Part shown: positions 11,043 through 22,214 of the stretch, piece after piece
Layout: each line of letters begins with the position of its first letter
Position numbering within the stretch: position 1 is the stretch's first letter
Made by a program: the position numbers and the translations under genes
Source of the DNA: Platanthera guangdongensis
Lineage: Eukaryota; Streptophyta; Magnoliopsida; Asparagales; Orchidaceae
DNA length: 64,000 bases
Direction: 5' to 3'
Assembly: GCA_039583875.1 (NCBI GenBank)
Contig: CM077167.1
Location: 147,081,010 to 147,145,009 of the forward strand
Notes under the pieces: model-generated
The model's database searches: none
The model's input: only the letters and a program-made list of their open reading frames with translations
What the model was told of the DNA's origin: nothing

Positions 11043-14000
11043 TTGCAGGTGAAGAGCTATCCAGCAAATAATCAAACATGGTACCTGGATAGTGGCTGCT
11101 CCAAGCATATGACTGGCAGCAAGGACATCTTACACAACTACAAGTCCAAGCCAGGACCAAAGGTTATCTTTGGAGATTCCAAATGTGGCCAGTCAGAAGG
11201 CTATGGAGCAGTGAAGATTAGAGCAGTTACTTTCAAGAAAGTGACATATGTCAAAGGACTTAAACATAACCTTATCTCCATAAGTCAGTTATGTGATGAA
11301 GGTTATCAGGTACACTTTAACTCATCCTCTTGCATTATTTCTAATAAGGAAAATCAAACAGTTTTAATTGGAAATAGACAAGGCAACATATATTTAGTTG
11401 ATTTTCTATCTGCCAATTCTGATATCTGCTTACTTAACTTAATTAGTAACTATAATGACTTATGGCATAAAAGACTAGGTCATGTTAATATGAAAAACAT
11501 TGCTAGGCTATCTAAAGACAACCTTTTTAGAGGTCTACCTTCTGGTCCCTACAAGAAGGAAGGTATCTACAGGGCTTGTCAACTAGGCAAGCAAACTAAA
11601 TCTAGTTTTAAATCTGTAAATAAAAGTGATTCACCTAGTATTTTGTATTTGCTACATATGGATCTCTTTGGACCCATTGTTGTACAAAGCCTAGGAGAGA
11701 AATCTACACCTTGGTATTGTGAATGACTTCTGCAGGTTCACCTAGGTATCCTTTCTGAGATCTAAGTTAGATACCTTCAAGGTTCTTACAGATTTTCTCA
11801 GGAGCATACAGATTGAGTTCTCTACTCATGTTGCATTGATCAGAAGTGATCATGGCACAGAATTTGAGTCTCTTCTTATGCATGAGTTCTGTGAGAAGGA
11901 AGGTATCAGGCATTGCTTCTCAGCTCCTAGAACTCCTCAACAAAATGGGGTAGCTAAAAGGAAAAATAGGACACTCATTAAAGATGCAGGTACATTGCTT
12001 GCAGATGATTACATGTCACTAACCTTTTGGGCAGAGACTATAAACACTACAAATTATGTCCTGAATAGAAGCCTGATACATAAACTGAAGAATATGACTC
12101 CGTATGAATTACTTAAAGGGAAGAAACCTGAAATCAACTATTTTAAAGTATTTGGATGTATTTGTTATATTCACAACAACAACAAAAGATACATTATAAA
12201 GTTTGAGGCTAAGGCTGAAGAGGAAATTTTTCTAGAATATTCCCAAGTAAGCAAAGTCTATAGGGCTTTTAATAAATCGTCATTAAAAATTGAAGAGTCC
12301 ATTCATGTTTCTTTTGATGAAACTAAAAGTCTTGCAAGGGGAAAGAGATTTCTACCAATAGCCCTTTGCAGATACCTCACTTGTGTGAGAGATTGGATGA
12401 ACTAAACCTTACCCAAAAGGTTCCAACACATCCTTCTCCACAAGTTAATGAAGAGAGTGAAGATGAAAGCATTGAAGGAATTGAACTTCCTCCAACAGCA
12501 AACACAATTCCACAAGAGGAATTAATCCAAGATGTTGTTGCACAACCAACTCCACCCACTGATTTAGTCACTCTTAGGGATCACCCCAGATCTCAAGTGA
12601 TTAGAGACATATCAGTAGGTGTACAGACAAGACATCAACTCAATCAAGATGTGATGCATGTCTGTTTTCTCTCTCAGGTTGAACTTCTATCCATCCATGA
12701 TGCAGAGCAAGATCCCCACTGGATCATTGCAATGCAGGAGGAATTAAACCAATTTGAGAGACGTAGAGTTTGAGATTTGGTTCCAAGACCCCTACACTAT
12801 CCAGTCATTGGAACCAAATAGGTATATAGAAACAAACTGGATGCCCAAGAAGTGATTGTGAGGAACAAGGCTAGGCTTGTTGCTCAAGGTTATAGGCAAG
12901 AGGAAGGTATTGACTATGACCAAACATTTGCACCAGTTACAAAGTAGGAGGCCATCAAAAGTTTTCTAGCCTATGCAGCATAAAAAAAATTCAAGGTATA
13001 TCAGATGGATGTGAAGAGTGCATTCCTCAATGGAGTACTTAAAGAAGAAGTTTATGTTGAACAACCTCCAGGTTTTGTCTCTCCAACTCACCCTTATCAT
13101 GTTTTTGAAATTACATAAAGCTCTTTATGGTCTCAAGCAAGCTCCAAGAGCTTGGTATGAGACCCTAGCTAGCTTTTTGATAGAGCATAAATTCATTAGA
13201 GGCATAGTAGACAGAACATTTTTCACTAGATATCATAAGGATCAAATATTGTTAGTGCAAATATATGTGGATGACATCATATTTGGGTCTATTGATTCCA
13301 AATTATGCAAGAGGTTCTCTGACCTCATGCATTCAAAATTTGAAATGAGTAGCATGAGTGAGCTTTCATACTTCCTTGGTCTCCAAGTAAAGCAGTTGTC
13401 TGATGGCATCTTCATATCTCAAGCTAAGTATGTTAAAGAGCTTATAAAGAAGTTTGGGATGGCTGATGCTTCAGCAAAGAAAACACCTATGGCTACTAAT
13501 ACTGTGATTGACTCTGATGCACATGGAAATCCTGTGGATCAAAAATTATATATGGGCATTGTTGGGTCCCTACTTTATCTTACAGCAAGCAGGCCTGATA
13601 TTATGTTTGTCACATGCTTTTGTGCTAGGTTCCAAGTGAACCCAAAAGAATCTCATCTAATTTTCTTAAAAAGGATTTTGAGATATATAAAGAGTTGTCT
13701 TAGTCTACGCCTATGATATCCAGCTGAGTCAGAGTTTGATTTAACTGGATTTTCAGATGCTGACTTTGCTGGATGCAGGGTTGATAGGAAAAGCACCTCA
13801 GGGACTTGTTAGTTCCTTGGTATGAGGTTGGTATCCTGATTTTATAAGAAACAGTCATCTGTATCTACCTCAACTGTTGAGGCTGAGTATATTGCAGCTG
13901 ACAGCTGTTGTTCTCAGATGCTGTGGATTCAAAATCAATTACTAGACTATGATCTCAACTTAAATAATTCAACTCTCTTTTGTGATAACATAAGTGCTAT

Positions 14001-14217
14001 AGCAATAGCACAAAATCCAGTCCATCACAGTAGGACAAAGCATATAGATATTAGACATCATTTCATTAGAGAGTGTGTGGACAAAAACAAAATTAATCTT
14101 ATTTATATCTACACTGATTTACAAAGAGCTGATATATTCACCAAACCTCTGGATGAGAGAAATCACATATTCTTTATGAATCAGCTTGGAATGATAAATA
14201 GAGAAGACTTAGTTTAG
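11043..14217 (+). pseudogene. Sirevirus pol: protease, integrase, RT, RNase H; broken
   Basis: Protease WYLDSGCSKHMTG (about 11079-11117) has the DSG active site. Pre-integrase HKRLGHVNMKN is at about 11467-11500, with the CxxC partner reduced to ACQLGKQ. LLHMDLFGP (about 11650-11676) starts the integrase core. A frameshift lies near 11700. The core resumes with IRSDHGTEFESL and TPQQNGVAKRKNR (11836-11970). Another shift falls near 12400. RT spans about 12700-13470: [42 protein letters not shown] and the catalytic YVDDIIFG (about 13264-13287). Stops lie at 12771-12773 (TGA), 12819-12821 (TAG) and 13714-13716. RNase H spans about 13740-14115, with FSDADFAGC, VEAEYIAA, LFCDNISAI and HIDIRHHFI. 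The motif wording fits the Sirevirus branch. Not functional as it stands. Confidence 0.88.
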
Positions 14218-14223
14218 TTTCTG

Positions 14224-14560
14224 TCTGCACTCGACAAATTATCCAGAGTTCGTCGAACGGAGCTCGACGAACTAGGGAAAGTTTGGGAGATATTCATCGA
14301 ACGGAGGACGACGAACTCTCCGAGAGTGAAGTTGTTTTCGTCGAACGAAGATCAACGAATACACTTCAGAAAACTTTCGTCGAACGGAGCTCGACGAAAT
14401 GTCTTCAACTCTTCCAGCTGAGCTCGACGAATTATTTCACTATCAATTATTTCGTCGATCTCAGGTCGAAGAACTTCTTATTTTTCGTGGAACGGTGTTT
14501 GTCGATTCATATTCCAGAAAATCTTATAACTAGATTTTCTTCGACCTCAGTCCTACGCTT
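14224..14560. repeat. TTCGTCGAACGGAGCTCGACGAA hairpin cluster upstream of env-like ORF
   Basis: Five or six inverted repeats with 8-10 bp stems (TTCGTCGAAC and GCTCGACGAA) and a 3-base loop, at about 14249-14272, 14294-14317, 14337-14359, 14375-14398 and 14418-14480. It fills the spacer between the RNase H stop and the env-like ORF. Same motif as in the LTR but in better-paired form. Confidence 0.88.
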
Positions 14561-14580
14561 TATGTTCCCTTTGCACTTGA

Positions 14581-14602
14581 TCGTCGTTTCTCTCGTTTGC
14601 AG
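14581..14602 (+). promoter_or_regulatory. Candidate 3' splice acceptor before env-like ORF
   Basis: A pyrimidine-rich run ending TTTCTCTCGTTTGCAG, eight bases before ATG 14611. Position and sequence suit a subgenomic spliced mRNA for the env-like ORF. The matching 5' donor was not identified. Confidence 0.45.
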
Positions 14603-14610
14603 GTGATTTC

Positions 14611-17547
14611 ATGGCGATTCAAGCAGGAGCCCTAGCCTCTATGAAGTTTGACACAGGATTTGATGTCGACTTCGACTCATTACAACACTCGGATCTAATT
14701 TTTCTGAACATTCTGACTCTACTGGAAGAATAGAATTTGAAAAACCTGATGACAACAAGAATAAAGCTGGCTGGAACAGAAATTAGAGAATGGGTCTATA
14801 CTTCATCTACATCAGAGGAAAACACCATGACAGGAATAATCGCGGGTAATGCTGTTTCTTTGACTCCCGTAGTTTTAACTGAAATTTTTGATCTGAGTAA
14901 TGGAGAAGAAGATTTAGAAATTGATTCTAAAGAATATGATATGATGTTCAGTTTAATGGGTTATGCTGGAGATAACCCCAATAAGTTGTTGAAGAAACAC
15001 TTATCGGCAGAATATAAATTTCTGGCAGATATAATGGGAAAAGTCTTGCTGGGCAAGCACACTGCCCATGACTACATCATCAGGCATCAATTTCTGGTAA
15101 TGTGTGCAGTGGTCAATAAGAAGAAAGTGGATTGGGCACAGATCATTTTTGATCTTATTAAGAAAAAGTGTAATAAGAAAAAAGTTTTCTTTGGAAGGAT
15201 CTTGCGGATCTTCCTAAAGGAGAAGGCTGCTGAATCCTTGATCTCACAGACCATATTCATTAATGCCAGCAAGAGGATTACATGCACCTTGTTTGGCAGG
15301 TGGGAGAGGACCATAACTAAGTCATACAAGGCTTCAACCTCTTCCAGCCCAGCTTCTGAAAGCACCAGGGCTGTAAGAGCCACTCCCCACCCTACTGAAG
15401 AGACCATCCCCACACCTCCATCTCTTCCAGCAACTCAACAACACTCACCCTCCATAGTTCGTACTCCCTCTCCTCAACCACATCCACAACTCCAACAATA
15501 ACTCCACCAAGTTCATGTTCTTACTACAGTTCCATCTTCTGTCACCTCTCCACCCCTAGATCTTACCAACATCCCCTCATCTCCTATTCAGGAATACCAT
15601 CAACCCACTCCATCTCAATCATCTCAATCCCCTACTGATTTACCAACTCCAACACCACCATCATCTCCTCTTCCACCTCACATATCCTCAATTCCAACTT
15701 TTGATCTTCTGACTTCCCCCCTCAACTCTCCCTCCCCTCCAGATTCACACATGCAAGATGTCCCTCCTCCATCATCTACCATCCCTCCAAATAACTCCAC
15801 CCAACATTCTACTGAACCATCTGCTACTCCACCTCTGGATCCCTTCACCATCTCCTCTATAATTACTCTAATCACTCCTCTACTAAAATCTCTTATAGCA
15901 GAGGCCATCACACCTCTTGCTACTTCTATCTCCACTCTTTCTGCTCAACTCTCTGCCTTCACTGCTTCCCCCTCTTCATTCTGGGGCATGGCTCCAGTTT
16001 TTACTGAAATCAGGCAGGGGATGATGCTTGATGAAGAAGCTACAGCAGCTCCAGCAGCAACAGTAGTTCAAGCAGTAGCTCCAGCTCCAGCAGTGACAGA
16101 GGTAGCAACAGCAGCAGTAGTTGATACAGATTATACTGATACAGATTTAATTGATTTAATTCAATTCATTGATACTGGCATGGACTTAGAAGAGTCAGTA
16201 CTAGAGGACATTATTACTGGTGGTGATTTCATCATTAATCCCACAGTAAATTTAGATAGTTTGTTGAGCATTTTTAATACTGCATACTTGAGATTTCCTA
16301 CAGTAGAGTATACTAAGCCATTCTTGGCTATTGTACCATATACTTCCCCAATAAGTCCTCAAGTTGCAAAGCAACTTAGTGATAGTTTTGCTGTTCCTAA
16401 GCCCATAGTCATTCCAGCTTCCCCAGCAATGTCTTCTGCACCCAATTATGTCATGGATGACTCTCCATTGCTATATCTGGATGACTTGATCCTGGCTGAT
16501 ATTGAAGAAGAGGAAAAGGCAGCTGCTGAAAGCACTATCAGAATTAGTTCTCCAGCTTCTCCTGTGGCTTCTCCTCTAGCTCCTGTTGAAGTTCCTGCTC
16601 AAGCTCCATCTCTACCTGAAAAGCCTATCATTTCTGCTGAGGCTCTAAAAGCTTTGAATGATTTATATGATAACCCTCAGAGATCTGATGATGATGATGA
16701 GGATGAGGATGATGATTCTGATGATGAGCCCAAGAGGAAGCCAGTTTCCAAGAAAAGAAAAGCTTTTCCTCCTCCTGCTCTAAAGCCAAATCCAAACAAT
16801 GACACTCCCTATTGTATTCTCCAAAAGATAACTCCATACAAAGGGATGTCATCTTGGATGTGGTTATCCAAAAAATCAGCAGAAGGAGAGGAAGAGAAGC
16901 AGAAGGTACTCTCCTCCTCCAGTTCAAAGATTCAGAAAAGATCCACCTCCTCCAGCTGCTAGTGCTTCAGGCACAACTTCTCAAATATCTGCCCCTGTTC
17001 AAACATATCAGAGACACCATGGGAGATCATCTTCTGAAAGCAGTCAGCATAGGCATTACTCTTTAGGCAAGCAACATCAATTGCAGCATCAACCACAGCA
17101 ACAACATCAACCACAGTAGCAAACATTCTCTGCAGATCAGAAAGCTGAAAGTTCTAAAGGACCATCTTCTCCTCATGTTCCTTTTGAAGATCCAGAAACA
17201 GCTACTACTGCTAGAATGGCCAGGTTCCAGGAACTAGTAGGCCTTTCTATGATTAGCAAAGCCAAAGCTGAAGGAAAAGATCCTTCTGAATATTCAACAA
17301 TATCAAAGTACAGGAAAGAGTAACTTAAGAGATTTGAGAAAGCAAACAAATTGTTCTGTGTTGATGACTACATGAAGTTTCACCCAGAAGCAGTTGCCCC
17401 CAGAGCTACATATTTGAAGATTATAGGGCTGCTGATATGACCATGACAAAAGTGCAAGCTTCAGATCCAAACAGAGAGATTGTGTTTACAAAGCCTGGAA
17501 AGAAGAGCAAGTATGAAATGCCAAAGAAAAATAAACAGAAGAAATAA
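14611..17547 (+). pseudogene. Sirevirus env-like ORF, interrupted
   Basis: One frame runs from ATG 14611 to 16962, broken only by TAG 14731-14733 and TAA 15499-15501. After a shift near 16900 the protein continues in another frame to TAA at about 17545, with TAG at 17117-17119. That is about 970 codons in all. The N-terminal third is a Lys/Ile/Leu-rich globular region. The middle (about 15340-15800) is a long Pro/Ser/Thr-rich stretch, followed by Ala/Pro-rich and acidic parts, an Asp/Glu run near 16685-16730 and a basic KRKPVSKKRKAF segment near 16732-16770. The C-terminal part is Gln/His-rich and then Lys/Glu-rich. I see no convincing signal peptide or transmembrane helix, so an envelope role is by position only. 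Confidence 0.75.
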
Positions 17548-17717
17548 ATTTTGAACTCTTTTATTTTCTACAATTATCTATAACTGCTCTATATTCTGAA
17601 CAAAGCTTATGTATATATATATCTGTTGCATGTGCTAGTGATCTCTACCAGATATATGCTTTTTCTGCTTTGTTTATTTTTAATTTTGATTTGAGTCTGT
17701 AATTAGTGACCTCACCC

Positions 17718-17731
17718 AAATAGGGGAAAAT
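17718..17731 (+). promoter_or_regulatory. Polypurine tract of Sirevirus
   Basis: AAATAGGGGAAAAT directly before the 3' LTR start TGTTGG at 17732. It is the plus-strand priming site by position and purine content. Confidence 0.85.
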
Positions 17732-18799
17732 TGTTGGATCCCTAGTAAGATTTGGGCTAGGTTCACTAAGTTAGGATCAAATGACCCACAATGTATAACC
17801 AGGGCCATGGTTGTGTCCTAGAGTGTAGGCCAAGTCCTCAATAGCAACATCACATGGACCAGCCATTATCAGACTGCCAGAGACTCAAAGACTTAGAGTT
17901 TTTCTAAAGACCAAGTAAAATGAGTTCGACGTTCGTCGAACTCAGGTCGACGATAGTCGTGCTCAGCTCAACGATCTCCGGGTAAATTCTCTGAGCTGAG
18001 CCCGACGAACTTGGTGCTCAGGTCGACGAACTTTGGATGCTATACTTCAACACTTCAAGATCAGAAAACATCTTATTATTCTAAGTATAGAGTCAGAATT
18101 TGGTCGACGAACTTGATTCTTAGCTCGACGAACTGTGACCACAATAGCTAGAGTTATCCAGTTGCAGTTAAGTTGAACTCAGCTCGACGAATGCAATTCT
18201 TAGGTCGACGAATTCTGGATACTTCACTTCAACACCTTCATTCAGAAGCATCTGAAATTATTCCAAGTCAAGAATCATCTCCAGTCGACGAAGTTACAAT
18301 CTCAGCTCGACGAACTTGAGACACAGAAGAAGCAAGTCTGGATAATGCAGTTTTCTGCTTTAGCTCGACGATCTTGGAACTCAGCTCGATGAACAGAAGC
18401 CATCTGGTCGACGAACTCAGCAACTCAGCTCGATGAACTGTGGACTCAGCTCGATAATTTCTGCTATCAGTTTGATGAATCCAGACTTAGTCATTTTTCC
18501 ATCCTTCTGTCCCCATTCTACTGTAATAATTCCTTAGTAATTATAGCTCTAATATTCTCTGAATATAACCGTTAGAAGAGCATTGATTATGGTATTCTTC
18601 AGGATTATTGTCTGTCATTTTTCCATGGGACAGTTGGGGAAATAATTCAATGTTATTTATTCTCTAGGCCGTCAGCATTGATTACAGAAGATTTCAAAAA
18701 TTCGAAAGACCATTTTTTGACAAAAGGTGTGAGATAGACAGAATACAGAAGAAGTGAGACAGATAGAAGACATAATACAGAAGAACAAGAGAGATAAAC
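17732..18799 (+). repeat. 3' LTR of Sirevirus, first part
   Basis: Same sequence as 7031 onward, including the TCGACGAA array (about 17925-18480). It is cut at 18799 by Tekay A, with the 5-bp duplication AACAC at 18795-18799. Confidence 0.92.
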
Positions 18800-18869
18800 A
18801 CTGTAACGCCCCGAAAGTTGTGTGCGAGTCGGTCGCGAAAAAAAAGGGTTTTTGGTGCCTGTAGGAGTA

Positions 18870-19225
18870 CACGGCCTAGGACACGGGCGTGTCCAAGGCC
18901 ATGTCTGGCTGGTGATTTTTGGCTGTTTCAACCCGAGAAGGACACGGCCAGGAACACGGCCGGATGACACGGGTGTGTCATCCGACACGGGCGTGTGCCA
19001 ACCCGTGTCCTTACCCGTGTCCGGATGGGTCGTGTCCGTTGCTGTGGCGGTTATGCGTGACACGCCCACGAACACGGGCGTGTCGAGGAACCCGACACGG
19101 GCGTGTCAGGTCAGACACGGGCGTGTCTTGGCCTGTGTGCGTTTCTCAGTTCGACGATCGTGCCTGGATCGAGGCACACGGCCTGGGACACAGCCGTGTG
19201 CCAAGCCGTGTTCAGCCCAGGTCTG
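18870..19225. repeat. ACACGGGCGTGTC palindrome array in Tekay A LTR
   Basis: More than ten copies of ACACGGGCGTGTC, ACACGGCCGTGT and half-forms ending in CCGTGTCC. It is repeated at about 25725-26070 in the 3' LTR and lies directly upstream of the TATA-like sequence. Confidence 0.9.
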
Positions 19226-19297
19226 GAGAATTTTGGGCAGATCCGAGCCGTTCGTTTTCTTTAATTTAGATCTGACGGCTCAGATGAGTCCCTGCTC

Positions 19298-19305
19298 TAT
19301 TTAGG
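19298..19305 (+). promoter_or_regulatory. TATA-like box of Tekay A LTR
   Basis: TATTTAGG downstream of the palindrome array and 184 bases before ATG 19489. The copy in the 3' LTR is near 26153. Confidence 0.5.
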
Positions 19306-19488
19306 CCGGGAATAGGAGGTTAATTCCCCATTTTCTCTCCAAAGTTCTCCCCTTCCAAAGTGAGAGAGAAGAGGAAGAAGAAGGAGGTTTCCGGCCGCCG
19401 GCGGAGCATCGGAGCACCGTTTCGAAATCGGAGAGCGGATCCGTGGAGGGAAGGTCATTGCGAAGAGTTCTAACCGCGTAGTTTTTCC

Positions 19489-19512
19489 ATGGCGCCGAAA
19501 CGGACTACAAGG
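19489..19512 (+). CDS. Predicted first Gag exon inside the LTR (Tekay A)
   Basis: Eight codons, MAPKRTTR, followed directly by the donor GTAACG. Such a basic start (MPPRRTTR-like) is the usual N-terminus of Tekay/Del Gag. The main gag frame has no ATG near its expected start, but it is open back to an acceptor at 20993 (TTTGCTAATTTAG, with CTAAT branch-like sequence upstream). Joining 19512 to 20994 is in phase 0 and supplies the missing start. The predicted intron is 1,481 nt and removes the LTR end and the primer binding site. The exon is conserved in the 3' LTR (ATG near 26343). This is an inference from phase, signals and homology; no transcript data were available. Confidence 0.6.
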
Positions 19513-20773
19513 GTAACGATTCTCAACTTGAGCGTTTGAAGCTCTTTCTTTCTGCATAGGGAATCCCGCTCCCGCGAGTGTGCGGTGAGTGCGTGGTGTT
19601 CCTTGGGGTTGATGTGAATAGTCCCCCTTGTGTTGTATATAGAGCCCGGAATCGTAAGTACGGGCATAGGCATTGTGTGTGAAGCCTACCCGGCCGTGTT
19701 TTGTCTGGATCGGTGATGTTGCATTTGATGTGGTTTTGCCAGAGAAGACTCCGTGCTTTGGATTTTTCGGGTTTCTACGTGGTAGATTGCAGCATGGATC
19801 CTTGGAGGTTAGCTTCAAGGCGCACCCGAAAAATTGAGCGGAAACGTGTTCTGCTAACTTGACGGTCTGGGAACCGGCCTTGATCATAACTGGGTTATGA
19901 GATTGTTTTGGAAAATTTGGGATCCGAGAGAAGCTTGGCCCGAGCATAGGACTTAAATTGGACATGCGGCGTGAGCAACGGGCAAGTGTAATTGGACCTA
20001 GGCTATGTGGTTCGGTGCGAGAGACCCGAAGACGGGGACTGGCCGTTGGCATAGTCGGAGCCTTAGACGGTGGTCAGAAAGGCTAAATGCTCACATGTTG
20101 TTGCCATCCTGGGGGTGGTGGTGAATGCACTGATGGGTCAGGGTTCACCATGAATGTGCCCTGAGTGCACGGGGTGATTGTCCGTGCGAGCCTACACCTG
20201 TGGCGAAATATTATTGCGATATATATATTGTTGGGCTAATGTTATCCAGGGAAAGAGCACCGCCGTCCCGAGTAAGGGGCGGGGTCATTATAATTTGGTC
20301 GGCTTTCAGCTGACCGTTGCTTTATTTGCCACCGTGCGGTGGTATGTGCTTACAAGTGCTGCGGAGCCGAGCGCCAAATAGCGGGCTGGAGCCCATGTTG
20401 CTGTGCTGGCCCTAGAAGGCCGTAGAATAGCTGTTTTTATATTTATCATGTGTGGCCGTCCTGCGAGTCGATGTATGTAAAACACTCTTTATTAAGTGAA
20501 CATTTGTAAGGCCATAAGGCCATGTACCCGTTTCTGTGTATTTGGGGTTTCATTCCTGTTGTTGTAGCTGTGGACATTCATATTGATGGATTTAATTTTG
20601 GGTTCTTTCAATTTTAAAATCTTCCGCTAGAATGCTCTGTGTAGGACGAGTAGTCTTAATTGGTTGGTTTGATTATTCATTGAGTAACCCTTCCGACTGT
20701 CTGTGGTATATGGCGTCGGGTTCCAGCTGGACCTTCTGTTATATGCCATGCGACGGATGAGGGTGTTACAATT

Positions 20774-20783
20774 TGGTATCAGA
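20774..20783 (+). promoter_or_regulatory. Primer binding site of Tekay A
   Basis: TGGTATCAGA, ten bases matching the initiator tRNA-Met complement, three bases after the LTR end. Confidence 0.85.
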
Positions 20784-20993
20784 CTTCTGGTTACGGTCAA
20801 GCTTAAATGAATTCGTGGGCGAATTCTTTTAAGGGGTGGTCAGCACATGTGTGCGTCATTGTTATAACATCAAAAAGAACCCATGAATGTCCACTTAGGA
20901 ATGAAAATACACTTGTTTTGTGGAACCTGAGTGTTCCAATGATTGCCTTTAGCAATTTGTATGTTGTCTAATCGTGTGTCTTTGCTAATTTAG

Positions 20994-22137
20994 GCAGCTA
21001 GGAGCGGTGCTGGTCAGTCAGAGCGTCCGCAATCAGCGGAAAGTAGTGCACCAAGGGACGTGCCTGCTACACCTCCTTCAGCGGAAACCATCAGGATGGT
21101 GGCTGAAGCCGTGTTCGCAATGATAAATGCCCAACCTGCAGGGCAAATGCATCGCGCACCTCCTACGAATGAGCAAGAACCGGTTAGGGCGGCAGAGCCG
21201 AGAGTGGTGGAATGCGCAGCAGTTGAGTTAGTAGAGCCGAGGAGAACTACGGAAAGGCAGCTGAAGTATGTGATGGGCTTTAATCCTCTGAGGTTTAATG
21301 GGGTTGGAACGCCAACTCAAGCTGAGGACTGGCTCTCTTCCATAAAGAGGGTCTTGATGGCCACAATAACTGAGGAGTGGCAGAAGACCACCATAGCGAC
21401 TTTTCTTTTGGAAGGTGAAGCGAGGCTGTGGTGGGACGAGTTGGAGTTTCATCTTCTAGTGGGAAGGCAACTTGCGTATGTGCCGATGGAGGAATTTTCA
21501 AGATTGTTCCTAGCCAGATTTGTACCTTCTGCTCAGAAGTTGGAGATGGAGAATCAATTTCTTGGGTTGACTCAGGGATCCAGAAGCGTGGACGAATATC
21601 TGCATGAGTTCACACGGTTGGGTCGTTATGCTGGTGCTATGTTTTCAGAAGAACAGAGGAAGACCAACCGATTCTATGAGGGTCTTCGCGGCGATTTACA
21701 ATTACTCCTTGCTAGGCCAAAGGCGCAGGGCTTCCTAGCCTTGGTCAATTCGGCCCGATCGTTGGAAAAGGTTGCGAAGAAAGTTCAAGAGAAGAGGGAC
21801 CCAGGAGAAAGGAAGACCGAGTTCAAGGTGCCAAGTAACAAGACAGGTTTCCGCAGATGGAACAAGAAGCGGAGGACTTCGAACTCAGCCCCTTCGGCTG
21901 ATGCATGGGGGGCAACTACAAGTCGAGTCCCCGGAGCTTGCTACAACTGCGGGAAGACGGGGCATTTTGCTCGGGAGTGTTGGAGCGGACGTTCAAAGTC
22001 CGAGAGGAAACCTGGAGCGACTTATGAGAAGAAAGGGAAGGCGGTGGAGTCAACCGCATCCCATCATGCTCCAGCCCAGCCTAGAGTCTATAACCTTGGT
22101 CTGCAGGAGGCCATTAAGCAAGCAGACGTGGTGACAG
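20994..22137 (+). CDS. Gag main exon, Tekay A
   Basis: Retroviral-type capsid protein. The frame is open from the predicted acceptor at 20993 to 22137. If the next intron is retained, it ends two codons later at TAA 22146-22148. A Pro/Glu-rich N-terminus precedes the capsid block, which contains [41 protein letters not shown] and [16 protein letters not shown] (about 21290-21640), the standard retrotrans_gag wording. The CCHC knuckle [14 protein letters not shown] is at about 21939-21980. There are no internal stops, so Gag of this copy may still be translatable. Without the LTR exon, the best in-frame start would be an ATG inside the capsid region or a non-AUG codon such as GTG 21060. Confidence 0.85.
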
Positions 22138-22214
22138 GTATGAGTTAAATTACAGTGGTTTAACTTTTATAGTTGTTAATTTTGTATTTGTTAGCTTACG
22201 TTTGTCAGTGCTAG
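22138..22214 (+). other. Predicted 77-nt intron between gag and protease (Tekay A)
   Basis: GTATGAGTTAA at the 5' end and GTCAGTGCTAG at the 3' end. The codon for Gly is split in phase 1 (ACA G | GC TTT). Removal joins VVTG directly to [16 protein letters not shown], the usual uninterrupted gag-protease junction of Tekay/Del elements. Retention stops Gag at TAA 22146. Equivalent introns lie at 37862-37957 (B) and 60067-60161 (C). Confidence 0.7.

Larger units (their letters stand above)
18800..20770 (+). repeat. 5' LTR of Tekay A
   Basis: From TGTAACGCCCCGAAAGTTG to GATGAGGGTGTTACA. U3 carries the ACACGGGCGTGTC array (18870-19225). TATTTAGG at 19298-19305 is the likely core promoter. ATG 19489 begins a short exon discussed separately. 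The 3' copy is 25656-27624. Confidence 0.93.

Noticed and set aside
11010..11048. Possible intron (GTAACC...TTGCAG) before Sirevirus protease
   Set aside because: At 39 nt it is too short for a plant intron. The stops in it are explained by point mutations in an otherwise continuous gag-pol frame.
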